A DNA stretch of 62,000 nt from Bugula neritina (GCA_964035545.1 OZ037772.1:2302501-2364500), one strand, 5' to 3'; shown: positions 48,801 through 60,966, counted from the stretch's first letter. Notes: a model not told the origin generated them from the letters alone. Numbers and translations: made by a program.

Positions 48801-50657
48801 AGTAACTATACTAACAGAGTAACTAAACTAACAGAGTAACTAAACTAACAGAGTAACTGTACTAACAGAGTAACTATACTAACAGAGTAACTATACTAAC
48901 AGAGTAACTGTACTAACAGAGTAACTATACTTACAGAGTAACTATACTAACAGAGTAACTATAGTAACAGAGTAACTATACTAACAGAGTAACTATACTA
49001 ACAAAGTAACTATACTAACAGAGTAACTATACTAACAGAGTAACTATACTAACAGAGTAATTATACTAACAGAGTAACTGTACTAACAGAGTAACTATAC
49101 AAACAGAGTAACTATACTAACAGAGTAACTATACTAACAGAGTAATTATACTAACAGAGTAACTGTACTAACAGAGTAACTATACAAACAAAGTAACTAT
49201 ACTAACAGAGTAACTATACTAACAGAGTAACTGTGCTAACAGAGTAATTATACTAACAGAGTAATTATACTAACAGAGTAACTGTACTAACAGAGTAACT
49301 GTGCTAACAGAGTAATTATACTAACAGAGTAATTATACTAACAGAGTAATTATACTAACAGAGTAACTATACTAACAGAGTAACTGTACTAACAGAGTAA
49401 CTGTACTAACAGAGTAACTATACTAACAGAGTAACTATACTAACAGAGTAACTATACTAACAGAGTAACTGTACTAACAGAGTAACTATACTAACAGAGT
49501 AACTGTACTAACAGAGTAACTATACTAACAGAGTAACTATACTAACAGAGTAACTGTACTAACAGAGTAACTGTACTAACAGAGTAACTGTACTAACAGA
49601 GTAACTATACTAACAGAGTAACTATACTAACAGAGTAACTATACTAACAGAGTAACTGTACTAACAGAGTAATTATACTAAAAGAGTAACTATACTAACA
49701 GAGTAACTGTACTAACAGAGTAACTTACCATCATCCTGTAGATCCAGTCGATCATCAAAGAGTCTGTCTTGCTCAGAAAGATTTGGATTGTTGAGAGGAT
49801 AAAGCTGATAGCATATGTTGGATATGCATTCAGTAAACTCAGATCCACATTGTTCATCTTTAGTACAGTCTATTAATAGAAACAAAACTCTATAAATAGC
49901 GAACTAGTCACTAAATAACCTCACATATCTCACATACACAACATATCTCTACTTCTTTGCTATTTTTGATAATTGACTCACAGTATAAGTGATATCAGTT
50001 AGTCATGACTCACAGTATAAGTGATTTCAGTTATTCATGACTCACAGTATAAGTTACAGCAGCTACTTGGTCTCACAGTGTAAATTATAGTAGGTAGTCA
50101 TAACTCATAGTATAAAATTCATCAATAACTCGTAGTATAAGTCATAGCGACTAGTCACCTGACAGCCCTCTTTACAGACACCGTGGTGACGGATTTGTCC
50201 ATCACTAGGACAGGCTGTGTTGTCAGTACACGGGTAGAAGCACCTGCAAAAAATGCTGATAATTACACCAAGTGTGATGCCTCGTTTCTACTGAAAAATC
50301 GCAAACAAAATATATAGAAAATAAAGCAAATTCAGCTTTAATTTTACACTCTGTTACATAAATACATTACAAAAATCATTCAAAAATCCTGGCCAGCACA
50401 GATATAAGTACAACAGAAAGCAACACTTATAAACTCTAAAAGAGTTTAAAACAAAGATTTCGCATTCAAACCTGAAGAACATTCTACTAGTTCTGAGTGA
50501 TAAAGATCCTAGACAACAGTTCGGTCATCTGGTGAGGCCTGCTGATAACATCTTTTCTCCAAACAGATCTGCAGCTTCCCACAGTCTCTGTCAAGGTCAC
50601 ATACCCCAACACAGGCACCACACTCGCAGGTGAAGGCACACGCACAGTTCTCAGGGT
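45885..50657 (-). CDS. Cys-rich and collagen-like extracellular protein, damaged or incompletely resolved
   Basis: Minus-strand exons in order: 50657-50509 (PENCACAFTCECGACVGVCD, CGKLQICLEKRCYQ; closed by TAG), 50243-50159 (CFYPCTDNTACPSDGQ), 49869-49729 (CTKDEQCGSEFTECISNICY), 48493-48370 (VVSIYPASDLSNDSYVSY), about 48143-48001 (CKTHQECLPNQICVNEVC, LTCKSDSEC), 47659-47500 (Gly-X-Y, frame broken), 46793-46725 (GRDGVPGPVEIGYQGKQGDQ then GPAG), 46033-45885 (terminal, ending VQLGEVCLS). Phases agree for 49.8 to 48.4 kb and for 46.7 to 45.9 kb. The CxxDxxCxxxxxCxxxxC modules and Gly-X-Y stretches suggest a secreted matrix protein. The collagen exon at 47.5-47.66 kb has a frame change and a TAG, and the junctions at 50.5 and 50.2 kb do not fit. 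It may be a decaying gene, two genes, or a gene with exons I missed. The introns are dominated by minisatellites. Confidence 0.5.
46205..46350. repeat. 21-bp tandem repeat, ~7 copies
   Basis: The unit is close to TTTACACTATATAGGTCAGA with small changes. It lies in the last intron of the collagen-like gene. Confidence 0.8.
46990..47372. repeat. 26-bp minisatellite, ~15 copies
   Basis: The unit is TGTAGTTTAGTCTGTCTACA plus CCCCTG, with variants in the TTAGT/TTTGT part. It lies in the intron between the two collagen-like exons. Confidence 0.9.
48252..48310. repeat. (GTCA)n microsatellite
   Basis: About 13 uninterrupted copies of the tetranucleotide CAGT/GTCA. Confidence 0.95.
48566..49724. repeat. 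17-bp minisatellite, ~68 copies
   Basis: The unit is AGTAACTATACTAACAG, with A/G and C/T variants. It fills the intron between the exons at 48370-48493 and 49729-49869 and stops within five bases of the donor at 49728. On the plus strand each unit includes TACTAACAG; the gene, however, is on the minus strand. Confidence 0.95.
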
Positions 50658-50751
50658 CTGAAGAGTTCAACATAAACTATAAACTATACTGATGATTAGT
50701 CAGTTTAGTTGCGTCAGAGTTGAGATGTGCTGGAGGGTAGTTGTTGAATAC

Positions 50752-52320
50752 TAGCAGTATAAACTAGTAATATAACTTGGTGACATAAACTAGTAATATA
50801 ACTTGGTGATATAAACTAGTAATATAACTTGGCAAAATAAACTAGTAATATAATTTGGTAATATAAACTAGTAATATAACTTGGTAATATAAACTAGTAA
50901 TATAACTTGGTAACATAAACTGGTAATATAACTTGGTAACATAAACTAGTAATATAACTTGGTAACATAAACTAGTAAGATAACTTGGTGATATAAACTA
51001 GTAATATAACTTGGTGATATAAACTAGTAATATAACTTGGTAATATAAACTAGTAATATAACTTGGTAATATAAACTAGTAATATAACTTGGTAGTATAA
51101 CTTGGTAATATAAACTAGTAATATAACTTGGTAACATAAACTAGTAATATAACTTGGTAATATAAACTAGTAATATAACTTGGTAATATAAACTAGTAAT
51201 ATAACTTGGTAATATAAACTAGTAATATAACTTGGTAACATAAACTAGTAATATAACTTGGTAACATAAACTAGTAATATAACTTGGCAACATAAACTAG
51301 TAATATAACTTGGTAATATAAACTAGTAATATAACTTGGTAACATAAACTAGTAATATAACTTGGTAATATAAACTAGTAATATAACTTGGTAATATAAA
51401 CTAGTAATATAACTTGGTAATATAAACTAGTAATATAACTTGGTAATATAAACCAGTAATATAACTTGGTAACATAAACTAACAATATAACTTGGTAATA
51501 TAAACTAGTAATATAACTTGGTAATATAAACTAGTAATATAACTTGGTAAAATAAACTAGTAATATAACTTGGTAACATAAACTAGTAATATAACTTGGT
51601 AATATAAACTAGTAATATAACTTGGTAATATAAACTAGTAATATAACTTGGTAATATAAACCAGTAACATAACTTGGTAACATAAACTAACAATATAACT
51701 TGGTAATATAAACTAGTAATATAACTTGGTAACATAAACTAGTAATATAACTTGGTAACATAAACTAGTAATATAACTTGGTAACATAAACTAGTAATAT
51801 AATTTCGTAACATAAACTAGTAATATAACTTGGTAACATAAACTACTAATATAACTTCGTAACATAAACTAGTAATATAACTTGGTAGTATAACTTGGTA
51901 ATATAAACTAGTAATACAACTTGGTAGCATCAACTAGTAATATAACTTGGTAACATAAACTGGTAATATAACTTGGTAATATAAACTGGTAATATTACTT
52001 GGTAATATAAACTAGTAATATAACTTGGTAACATAAACTAGTAATATAACTTGGTAACATAAACTAGTAATATAACTTGGTAACATAAACTAGTAATATA
52101 ACTTGGTAACATAAACTAGTAATATAACTTCGTAACATAAACTAGTAATATAGCTTGGTGATATAAACTGGTAATATAACTTGGTAATATAACTTGGTAA
52201 TATAAACTAGTAATTTAATTTGGTAACATAAACTAGTGATATAACTTGGTAACATAAACTAGTAATATAACTTGGTAATATAAACTAGTAATATAACTTG
52301 GTAATATAAACTAGTAATTT
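50752..52320. repeat. 26-bp minisatellite, ~60 copies
   Basis: The unit is AACTAGTAATATAACTTGGT plus AATATA, with TAACATA variants and rare rearranged units. It lies upstream of the first Cys-rich exon found on the minus strand. Confidence 0.95.
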
Positions 52321-53994
52321 AATTAAATTAATAAGTAAATAAATAAATAGTGTTACTAGACAAAGACAGACAAGATTTAGTCGAATAAATAAATTAATAA
52401 GTAAATAAATAAATAAATAGTGTTACTAGACTAAGACAGACAGAGTTAGACAATGAATTAGTAAACTGCCAAGTTGGTTAATATGATTACAATAATATAA
52501 CCTACCCAGTGAGCCCACTCCCTCAACACCTCCAACTACCCACAGTCAGAAACAACCGCAGGGATCAAAAATTCACAGACGGAAAACGATCTCTGTAACC
52601 CAGTACAATCTCTAGACCACAAAAATCTCAAACCAGCAGGCTGTGAATTCTGTGATTATGCTTTTCTTTGGCTCCACTCTTTTAGCACTACCGACGGTAG
52701 CACAAGTCAAAGGAGGTGTAACGGTATGGAACTTCTCTATTATTCAATATTTTATTCTAGTTACAGTTAGTCATAGTCATACTGGTCAAGTTTCACAACT
52801 TGAAGATAGACCAAAAAAATTGAAAGCATATATGTCTATTAGTGTGCAACTTGAAATGTAACTTAGAGAAAAAAGAGAAACAGTTAATTTTACGCATGGT
52901 CTTCAATTAGCAATGCAAAATAAAATCAAATACTAATACAGTTATAGTTATACTCATACCTTAATAGTTATAGTAATAACCATCTTCATAATCATAATCA
53001 TAATGATCATACTACTACTACTACTAATAGCACTACTGCTACTACTAGTGGTAGTATTAGTATTAGTATTACTCTAATACTATTACTATTAGTAGTTAGT
53101 ACTGTGATTATTAGTACTAGTAGTAGTAGTACTACTAGTACTAGTACTACTAGTAGTAGTACTAGTACTAGCTTAAATTATCTAGCAATAATCTGGCAAA
53201 GACTATCACTATGACTATGAGTATCAGACTCAGTATGAGATTGAGTATGGGATTGAGTATCACTATCAGTATGAGTATGTACTATGACTATGAGTATGTT
53301 ATCTGTCTAAGACTAAGAGTAAGAGTAAGACGAAGTGCAAGTGTTACAATAAATAAATAATACTTATTCAGATTGAGATTATTCTACATAGTCAAAATTG
53401 AATATCCTACATTATTTATTTCATAATATTGATTGAATTAAGAACATTTATAATTGTATCGCGATAGCCCTGATGGCTGATACAGACATAAAATGGAAGC
53501 AAATATTACTTCTCAGCAGTTTGAAAGAAATCAACTAAAATACGCCTGAAATCAATACGGCGACGCTTATCGTACTTCCAGCTTTGCGGTCAAGTTAAAA
53601 GTTGTAGTGTGCTGGTTTACATGAGTACTCTTAGCGAGTCAATATCGATCATTAAATTCTATCTAGCCTTGCCAGTGTGGTATATTTAAGAGTGTTGACT
53701 TTAAACCATAAAAAATCATTATGTCGCTAAGGGTACCGCGAGTTTATATAAGTTATAAAGGAAAAATTTTGCCACTTTTGTGATTTTATTTTTTTTTTAT
53801 ATTATGTGTTCACTTTTTTTAGTTTTGTTTATTGGTAAAGTTTTTAAACATATTTTCAATACATATAAAATCTTAAAAAAAATTAAAACCTAATCATGCA
53901 CGTAAATACAAAGCTATAGAGTTTAAGCTTCGCTGTGATTACAATGTGAATATGAATTGAATAATGCTTGCAATAACCATTTTACACAAAATAC
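52321..53994. other. Mostly gene-free; possible signal-peptide exon
   Basis: Near 52.33-52.44 kb a 70-bp piece (AGTGTTACTAGAC.AAGACAGAC) is duplicated in tandem. At 52658 the plus strand has ATG followed by LFFGSTLLALPTVAQVKGG and a GTATGG donor-like site, which looks like a signal-peptide exon, but no partner exon was found. From 52.99 to 53.34 kb lie short TAC/TAG and GAGTAT repeats. Confidence 0.4.
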
Positions 53995-54299
53995 TGTTAT
54001 GTTTTTCAGATTTAGGGTCGATGTGCAACCAAGAGAGTCTATTTATCACTAGAGAAACTTCACCGAGATAAGTCGAGTAGATATCGTTATATTTTAATAC
54101 AAGAACACATAATAAAAATCTAATATACAACAGTTATAATGCACACGTCTAATTAATTTACAGCACTGTCCTCAACTGAGCTAGTAGCGCGAAGCTGCTA
54201 CTATTACTCATAACAGCCTAGCTAATTGGCTAATACATTGTTCCGGGTCAATACGCAACCTTGCGTATAGTGTTGCTGGTAGCTCCACGAGCCATCACA
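53995..54299 (-). repeat. 3' LTR of the Ty3/gypsy element
   Basis: 305 bp, on the plus strand TGTTATG...CCATCACA. It differs from the other LTR at three positions seen by eye (A/G, T/A, T/C). Confidence 0.95.
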
Positions 54300-54310
54300 C
54301 TGCCCCCTCC
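54300..54310 (-). other. Polypurine tract
   Basis: The minus strand reads GGAGGGGGCAG directly before the 3' LTR. This is the expected place for priming of plus-strand DNA. Confidence 0.6.
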
Positions 54311-54563
54311 AGCAGAAAGCCCTCTTTCTGATAAAAATATAATTCACATAAAAATGTATACTTCGTTGTGGAGAGAGAGAACAGTATAAAAGTATATACA
54401 AAAAAACAACCGATAAAATATACAGGTATATATATAAAACGTGCACAATGTGTAATATGTAAGAAAAGGTCCTATTTACATGTAGAGTATGTGCCACCAT
54501 AACGGTAGGGAATGCCACAGAGAGGTAGGGGAAGAGTAGTATGGAGTTGGAGATAGACTCATG

Positions 54564-55637
54564 TTAACTGCGGGCCGCACGCTTCATGCTCTTAATAGAC
54601 TCCTGTAGATATTTGAGTTCACTGGATGCAGCCTGCACCCGCGGGGCCAGTCTGTACACTTCTTGCTCTAGGTCGTGTGCCCTAGCTTCTACTTCACGTA
54701 GGTTGCGGGCCAGGGGGGACGAACGAGAGGAAGTCTGCTGTCTGTGTCTTTTCCGTTCTGAGGATGGAAGGGGAGGAGGGAGTGTATACGCCTTCGTGTC
54801 TACCCTCTGTAGTACGACACGGGGGAAGGTATGCGGGTGGCGTAGATGACTGTGAGGTGGAGAGTTAGTTGACTGTATAGGTTTATCTGCGGCTCCAGAG
54901 ATGATGGGTCGCGGGGAAGGAAAGCCTTGCTCCAGGCGAGATAGCCGAGCTGCGTCAGTGATGAGGGGTTTGATGGCGTTGAGAAATGCGGGATATGATG
55001 ATTCGTCTACTTCATAGACGTGTCCTTGATAACACTGCATAGTGCGTTGGTGACGCAGTAGGTAATCACGATTGTAACTATTTTCTCCGCAGGGGCAGAA
55101 CGTGGTGATGTAATGCTGCGGCAAGTGTACTTTCAGCCTGCGGTGGGTTGTAAATCAATGCTGGCAGAGGTTGCATTCGCGGTTACCATCACCTCCTTGA
55201 TGAGTCTTAATCTCTCTCTCTGTGGCAGGGGTAATCCAGTTGGAGGTTGCTTCCAACTGGGGTGGCAGTTGTCTGGTTGTAGAAGTTGTTGGGGCCGGCT
55301 CTGGGTCCCACGCCATCTCTAGAGAAGGCATGCCCGGGGAGACGGGCGCGAGTGTGTCTACAAAAGTAGAATTATTGTTAGATCGCGGTGGATCTTTACA
55401 ACATAATTCTAGTGACTGTCGACTGTTACTAGCCTGAGAGTCACAGCTTTTGGAATGCACTCGAGGAACCGATGAATCATGTGTGGACTGACCAAGAACA
55501 GTGTCTAGCTCCAGGTCTAACAGACCGTCGGCCATTACAGTGTCCTCATCGTCATTCACATGAAACGTGGTTCCCAGTAATTCTGATTCAATCTGCTGAA
55601 TTAGTTCAGAATTTACTGGCATCGAGCTCGTTTCCAT
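54564..55637 (-). CDS. Extra ORF of the Ty3/gypsy element: zinc fingers and coiled coil
   Basis: A frame of 358 codons downstream of integrase, interrupted only by one TGA at 55157-55155. The first part is acidic and Ser/Pro-rich (LLDLELDTVLGQST). Around the TGA lies a C2H2-like finger (ECNLCQH before it; THRRLKVHLPQHY after it), then a second Cys/His cluster (CPCGENSYNRDYLLRHQRTM, then QC). The end is helical and charged (RNLREVEARAHDLEQEVYRL), fitting a coiled coil. Ty3/gypsy elements normally end with integrase or carry env; this ORF has no signal peptide or membrane segment and is not env-like. A nucleic-acid-binding role is inferred. Expression could be by splicing, since a short ORF at 55655-55873 precedes it. 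Confidence 0.55.
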
Positions 55638-55817
55638 GAATAGGAATACAAGACTTATACTGGCTTACCTGTGAACTCGGTATTAAGGTCCATACTCAAC
55701 GTTCTTGGTAAGATTGGAGCTGGTTGTGATATACGTCTGCCTCTGGCGATGTCAGCATAAGAAAAGGCTGAGCATCGTTTCTGAGGCACAAAGTCGGAAC
55801 TATTTGCTTTACGGGCA

Positions 55818-58703
55818 TTAATTCCTCCCACTATTCCCGCCCTCGCAAAAGTTGATATTTGCGTGGGGTTCACAACTCCAACATTTTATCGTACGGTTTT
55901 CCCCTAGACTTTCATGCGTGCCGCTTCTAATGCAGTCACATACGAAGTCTTTTAAATACGGTGGGGGTTTCCTCGTACGCTGTCCCCGCTCTAGGGGGGG
56001 TGACACGCTCGCCGGTTCGTTGGTAGGGGCCTCTAATGGCGTCTCTACTTCACCGTTAGCGGTCACCTTTTCTTGTTCTCCGGATGGAGCCCCTCCCTCC
56101 GTGGGGATTTGCACTTCCGGAACCGGCTCGGTTTCTGGAAGTGATGGAATTAGACTTGGCGGTGGCGGACACGCGTCTGTTGACAAAAGCTGCCGCTCCT
56201 CTCTCACCAAGTTTTCTTCCCGCGGTATGACTACTTCGTATTCAGGTCCATGCCGCCGTCGCCCGCGCGTTGTTGTCTGCCTCCTGGGCTCCAACAACGG
56301 GGGGGCTTCTCCCACTGCGTCGGGGCTAGCCCAATACGGTTTCAAGCGAGACTCATTCTGGATAGACACCTGTCCTGAGCGCTCAATCTTGTACGTATGG
56401 TTGGGCATAGCCTCGACGATCACGTAGGGTCCTACGAACTTAGGCTTTAGTTTATCAGCCTGTCCGCGGCGCCTACGGTAATTGACCATCCACACCTTAT
56501 CTCCCGTTTGGTAGAGAGGTGGTTCATCGGAATCTTCGTGCCGCACCTTCTACTGCTGTTTGCGCAGTATATCGTGTGCGGCCTTCATCCGTTCCACTAG
56601 TTCACTGGCATACTCGTGAACCGAGTTGTCTTGCTCTGGAACGTGGTAGGTGAGATGGTCAGGGACACGAGTCTCTCTCCCGAGCATCAAGAGGTTTGGG
56701 GTCTCACCAGTACTGGTGTGTGGGGTGCTACGGTATGCACGCATGGATTGCGGCAACACCGTATCCCATTCCTCTTGGCCTCGTCCAAGGAGGAGACTCC
56801 GGAGCGCATCACCTAGCATCCGGTTGTTGCGCTCCACCACCCCGTTACCTTGAGGGTGGTAGGGGGTTGTATGGCTCTGATTTACTCCCCAGAGGTGGCA
56901 AAGGTCGCTCATCAGTTGAGACTGGAATTGAGCGCCTTGATCAGAGTGTATCTGTTCGGGAAGCCCAAAATAACAGAATACATGTTGGTCTAGTGCCCTG
57001 GCCACTGTTGGGGCTGACGCATCTGGGATAGCCAGAGCATCCGCCCACCTAGTAAAGTGGTCGGTTAGTACTAGGATCCAATTATTGCCTCTGGGGGTTA
57101 GGGGCATGGGTCCGACCAGGTCTACAGCGACTACTTGCCAGGACCTACCGGCATATAGCCTCCGCCGTCCTGTTTCACCAGGGGGGCGGCTATGCTTACT
57201 GGCCTGGCAGATCTCACACTGCTTGACTCTGAGTCGGACGTCACGCTCCATTTGTGGCCAATACCACCGGAGTCGTAATTTGGATATCACTCTATTGACC
57301 CCTGCGTGGGCCTGTTTGTGAGTATCCCAAATCAACTCACGGCGGATGGCCGTGGGGCAGACTACCCTCTCCTTCTCCGGGTGTCTGCCGCTGGCGGCTA
57401 GAGAGATGGTTAGTAACCCATCCTGCCCGATCCGCAGCGAGTCCCAACGCTGACAGTATAGCCGGAACTCGGCGCATACCTGTCGTATGCGTTCCTCGCT
57501 GGGTCGTCGCCCTTCCCTTTTGGCCCGATATATGTCTGCCACGACTCCAGGCAGCTCTTCTTGGAGCTTCTTCAGCTCTCGAACATTACCGGCCAGTACA
57601 GGGTTGGCGCGGAGGTTTTGTCCACCCTCCGGGGACTCATCAACTCCCTGCCTGAGTTGACCCTGGTCCCAGTCAAACGGTGCTTCGTGGTGAGCCAGCG
57701 TCTCCAACTCGCATCGCGGGGGACCTCCATCCCTCCTCTCGATGTTGAGACACTGTTTGCAACCTCCGTCAGGTCGGCGACTCAACCCATCCGCATTGCT
57801 GTGTCTCTTGCCCGGTCGATGTTCGATCCGGTATGAGAATTCAGTTAGGAGTTCGAGCCACCAGGCGACCTGACTAGAGGGCTCTGCTTTCTTGCACAAC
57901 CAGATCAGCGAGGCATGATCCGTACGCAGCCGGAACTTCCTGCCATATAAGTATGGTCTGAAGTGCTTCACTGATTTGATTACTGCCAGCAGCTCCTTGC
58001 GGGTAGTGCAGTAATTCCGTTCAGCAGGTGAGAGAGACTTGCTGTAGTAGGCTACTACTACCTCTCGGCCTTCCTGCACTTGAGACAACACAGCGCCAAC
58101 ATTTTGGTCACTAGCGTCCGTGTCGAGGATGTACTCCAGAGTGGGGTCTGGGTAGGCCAAGATTGGCGCCGTTAGTAGGCAACCCTTGAGGCGGTCGAAC
58201 GCTCCTTGTTCGACTGGGGTCCACTGCCACGTCACTCCCTTTGCGGTGAGCCGGTTTAACGGCTGGGCTATGCCCGCAAAGTCCGGTATGTATTGCCTGT
58301 AATACCCTACCAGCCCCAAGAAAGCCCGGAGTCCGGTCAAGTCTTGGGGGGTGACCCAGTCTTCTATCGCCCGTACCTTTTCGGGATCCGTTGCCACGCC
58401 GTTTCGACCGACAACGTGCCCCAGGTACTTGACCTCCGACTGCAATAGAGCGCACTTGGAAGGTTTGAGCTTAAGACCGGCACCTCGGAGTCTCTCGAAA
58501 ACTTCCTGCAGATGACTGACATGTGTCTCGAAGTCTGGAGAGATTACGATGACATCATCGAGGTAGACCAGCAGTGTCTTCCAATGGAGCCCGCTAAGGA
58601 CTTGTTCCATCAGCCTCTGGAAGGTGGCTGGGGCGGAGGTTAACCCGAAGGGCAGCACCTTCCACTTCCACAGCCCGTCCCGTGTGATAAACGCCGCTTT
58701 CTC
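55818..58703 (-). pseudogene. pol, second part: RT, RNase H, integrase with GPY/F
   Basis: The frame continues from the upstream RT part across a TAG at 58706-58704. It shows LPFGLTSAPATFQ and the catalytic YLDDVIV; RNase H with LDTDASDQNVGAVLSQ and RTDHASL; integrase with an HHCC zinc motif (HKQAHAG, CEICQ), and the catalytic D, D, E in AVDLVGP, HSDQGAQF and GVVERNN. A second in-frame TAG at 56552-56550 follows RKQQ; beyond it the frame continues with the GPY/F module (KFVGPYVIVEAMPNHTY) and a Pro/Glu-rich tail to 55818. All catalytic residues are present; the two stops are what break it. Confidence 0.85.
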
Positions 58704-59783
58704 CTAGGCGTCGGGACTCAGAGGGACTTGCCAATAGCCACTCAGCAAGTCTAATGTACTGAAGTAATTGCTGCCGGCTAGGGCGTCCAAGGACTCGTCA
58801 ATACGAGGTAGAGGGTAGGCGTCCTGTATGGTTACGTTATTGAGTTTACGGTAATGCACACAGAACCGCCAACTGCCGTCTTTCTTCCGGACCAGTACGA
58901 CCGGTGAGCTCCACGCACTATGGGCGGGCTCTATGAGGCCGCGGTCCAGAAGATCCCGTATTTGTCGGCTAACCTCCTTCTCTTTTTCCGGCCCCAGCCT
59001 GCGTGTGGGTTGCCGGACAGGGACTGTCCCTGCAGTCAGCGGTATTTCGTGCCTGACAACTCCAGTCAGCCCCACGTCATGATCTCCGCTACTGAACACA
59101 TCACCGTAGTCGCGTAGCAACTTCGCCATAGCTTGGCGTTCCTTGTTGCTCGCGCAGCCGCCACAGGCTGTTTCATATAACTCCCGGAGATGTGTTGGGA
59201 CTGCCCCTCGTCCCTGAATAGGGTGTCGAGGGGGTGCCTCCCCCGCGTCACCCAGCGACGGGCCCACGTCCTCTTCCTGGACGGAGTGGAACCGGCCCAG
59301 CATTGACCCAGCTGGGAGCTCAATGGGCTCGGTAAAGGGGTTGAAACACTGCACTAAGACCTCCCCTCGCTCAGTTAGTCGGTTTAAACTACTGGCGAGT
59401 TGGATCCTTTCGTGCGCGCCTTCAACGACCCCGAGCCTGGCTATCCGGTTGCTGTTCACTCGGCAGTGGATAGTAGCTCTGGAGCGTCCGGGTACGGTGC
59501 AGTTTCGAGGATAGCGTCTGCCTCTAGTTGGCTTATGACAAAGGTCTCCTGTACAGCCTGGTCTCGGACACGCCCAGGGAGCTCGATAATACCATAAAGG
59601 GGATACATGACCCGTCTGCCAGGGTGCCATGTTCCCCAGTATGCGGTCGTACTCTATCCCTGTCCCGGCGGGGCAGTGCCTCAAAGACTCTACGACTGAG
59701 AAGGTTGGTAGTACAACCGGAGTCGAGCAGGAAAGTGACGGCGTTGCCGGCCACCTTTCCGGGTAGGAAATAGCTCTCTCCAT
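58704..59783 (-). pseudogene. pol, first part: RT N-terminus
   Basis: This frame holds the start of the reverse transcriptase: GLIEPAHSAWSSPVVLVRKK, FCVHYRKLNNVTIQDAYPLP and FSTLDLLSGYWQVPL. It ends in TAG at 58706-58704, with the same frame continuing downstream. It is in a different frame from the protease, so either a frameshift or an indel separates them near 59.53-59.57 kb. The first ~90 codons overlap the protease in another frame and are probably not real. Confidence 0.85.
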
Positions 59784-59811
59784 GTGGTTGTACTTTCACC
59801 CCGCCCCGCAT
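59533..59811 (-). pseudogene. Retropepsin-like protease
   Basis: The active-site block FLLDSGCTTNLLS (D-S-G) is followed by ADGSCIPFMV, as in aspartic proteases of Ty3/gypsy elements. The frame equals that of gag but is cut off from it by stop codons. A basic Pro/Arg-rich linker (RRHQPRRRKPRKPRVK) lies upstream in a third frame at 59690-59926, showing that at least one indel separates gag and pol. Confidence 0.75.
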
Positions 59812-60099
59812 GTGCTGTCCTAGATTGGTAGGACGGCGGGGGTTTCACCCGTGGTTTACGGGGTTTCCGGCGGCGAGGTTGGTGCCGGCGGGGTTTGGGG
59901 CTCTCCACTGGGCCTTCTGGCTCCATTTCAGTGGCGGGCTCCTCTTCCCGAGGTAACCGGTGGAACCGGTTGGCGAGTGGCAGGGAGAAGGTACTCGGCC
60001 GTTGTGCGGGCCTACTAGTCCTGCGTGGTACCTGCCACTCGGGGGGAGTGTTCCGTCGTGTCCGTACGAACAGACGACGGCTTGTCCCACCATACTCCT

Positions 60100-60966
60100 T
60101 CAGTTGCGGCCCGCGGGGAGGGAGAGTGTCCGCGGGCCGTGACAGTTTAACGCCCCCTGGTATTGGGGTCGTCCTTTCTGTCCCTGGTCTTGACCAGCAC
60201 TACTCCAGCCCTGCCCCACAGGCGTTGGGGGCACCCGCAGGGCCTGACCGGGGCCAGCACCGGCCAGAATGGTTACCAGTTGTCCCAGCATCTCTACCAT
60301 ACGGTCCACTTCGGCTTCCAGCGGGAGGGCTTCGGGACCTGTCGTAGCCATGGCAGCGCTGACTCCAACTACTGGTGGGTTCCGTTGCGCTCGATGCATT
60401 TGGGTAGCCAACAGGTAAGCTTCTCCAGCCTTCAGAGCATCCTCTATTCTGGTTATCCCTTTAGCTCGCAGTTGATGGTGTAGGCCCAGGTCGTTTAGTG
60501 ACTGGACAAAGGCGTCATAGGTGTAACGCTCTTGGTGTTGTGCTGGCAGATCGCTATACGCAATCTGCGCCAGCTTCTTCACCGTCGCGGCATGTTCTTG
60601 CAGCGAGGTCCGCGGGGTGCGGCACAATCTCTCTAGCTTGGTCCTAGCGTCTATTGCGGAGATGCCAAAACGGGCCCGCAGCGCAGCCAGTATCCCGTTT
60701 ACGTCCGTTCCCACTCCGTACGGCTTGGCTTGTTCCGTCACCGCTCTCCGCAATTGGATAAGGGCCACTCTATGCGGCCATTGAGCAATCTCCATTACTT
60801 CTCTAAATTCTTGTATAAACTGTTCGACATCCTCTGACCCAGTAAACGTGGGAGCTTTCAAGCAATATCTATAAGCTTCTTCTCCCTCACGATTCACAGG
60901 ATTAACATCATTTCTACGCTCACCTTCTACTGGGGGTGGTTGCATTCTAGCATTTTCAGTTTCCAT
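60100..60966 (-). CDS. gag of the Ty3/gypsy element
   Basis: A 288-codon ORF starting METENARMQPPP shortly after the primer site. It shows the retrotransposon gag helix region (FTGSEDVEQFIQEFREVM, YDAFVQSLNDLGLHHQLRAK, DALKAGEAYLLATQM), which forms the particle around element RNA. The expected zinc knuckle at the end is not intact: the ORF closes with NCHGPRTLSLPAGRN and TGA, probably after an indel, which also explains the frame change before the protease. Confidence 0.8.
   Translation of the reverse strand: METENARMQPPPVEGERRNDVNPVNREGEEAYRYCLKAPTFTGSEDVEQFIQEFREVMEIAQWPHRVALIQLRRAVTEQAKPYGVGTDVNGILAALRARFGISAIDARTKLERLCRTPRTSLQEHAATVKKLAQIAYSDLPAQHQERYTYDAFVQSLNDLGLHHQLRAKGITRIEDALKAGEAYLLATQMHRAQRNPPVVGVSAAMATTGPEALPLEAEVDRMVEMLGQLVTILAGAGPGQALRVPPTPVGQGWSSAGQDQGQKGRPQYQGALNCHGPRTLSLPAGRN

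Noticed and set aside
37349-58706. Reassigned TAG codon, since three TAGs fall in otherwise open frames
   Set aside because: No animal nuclear genome is known to read TAG as an amino acid, TAG appears to end at least two other exons here (7400-7402 and 45885-45887), and two of the three cases lie in a retroelement that is broken anyway.
55222-60347. Many plus-strand ORFs over the Ty3/gypsy element
   Set aside because: These are antisense shadows of GC-rich pol and gag, with no motifs of their own.
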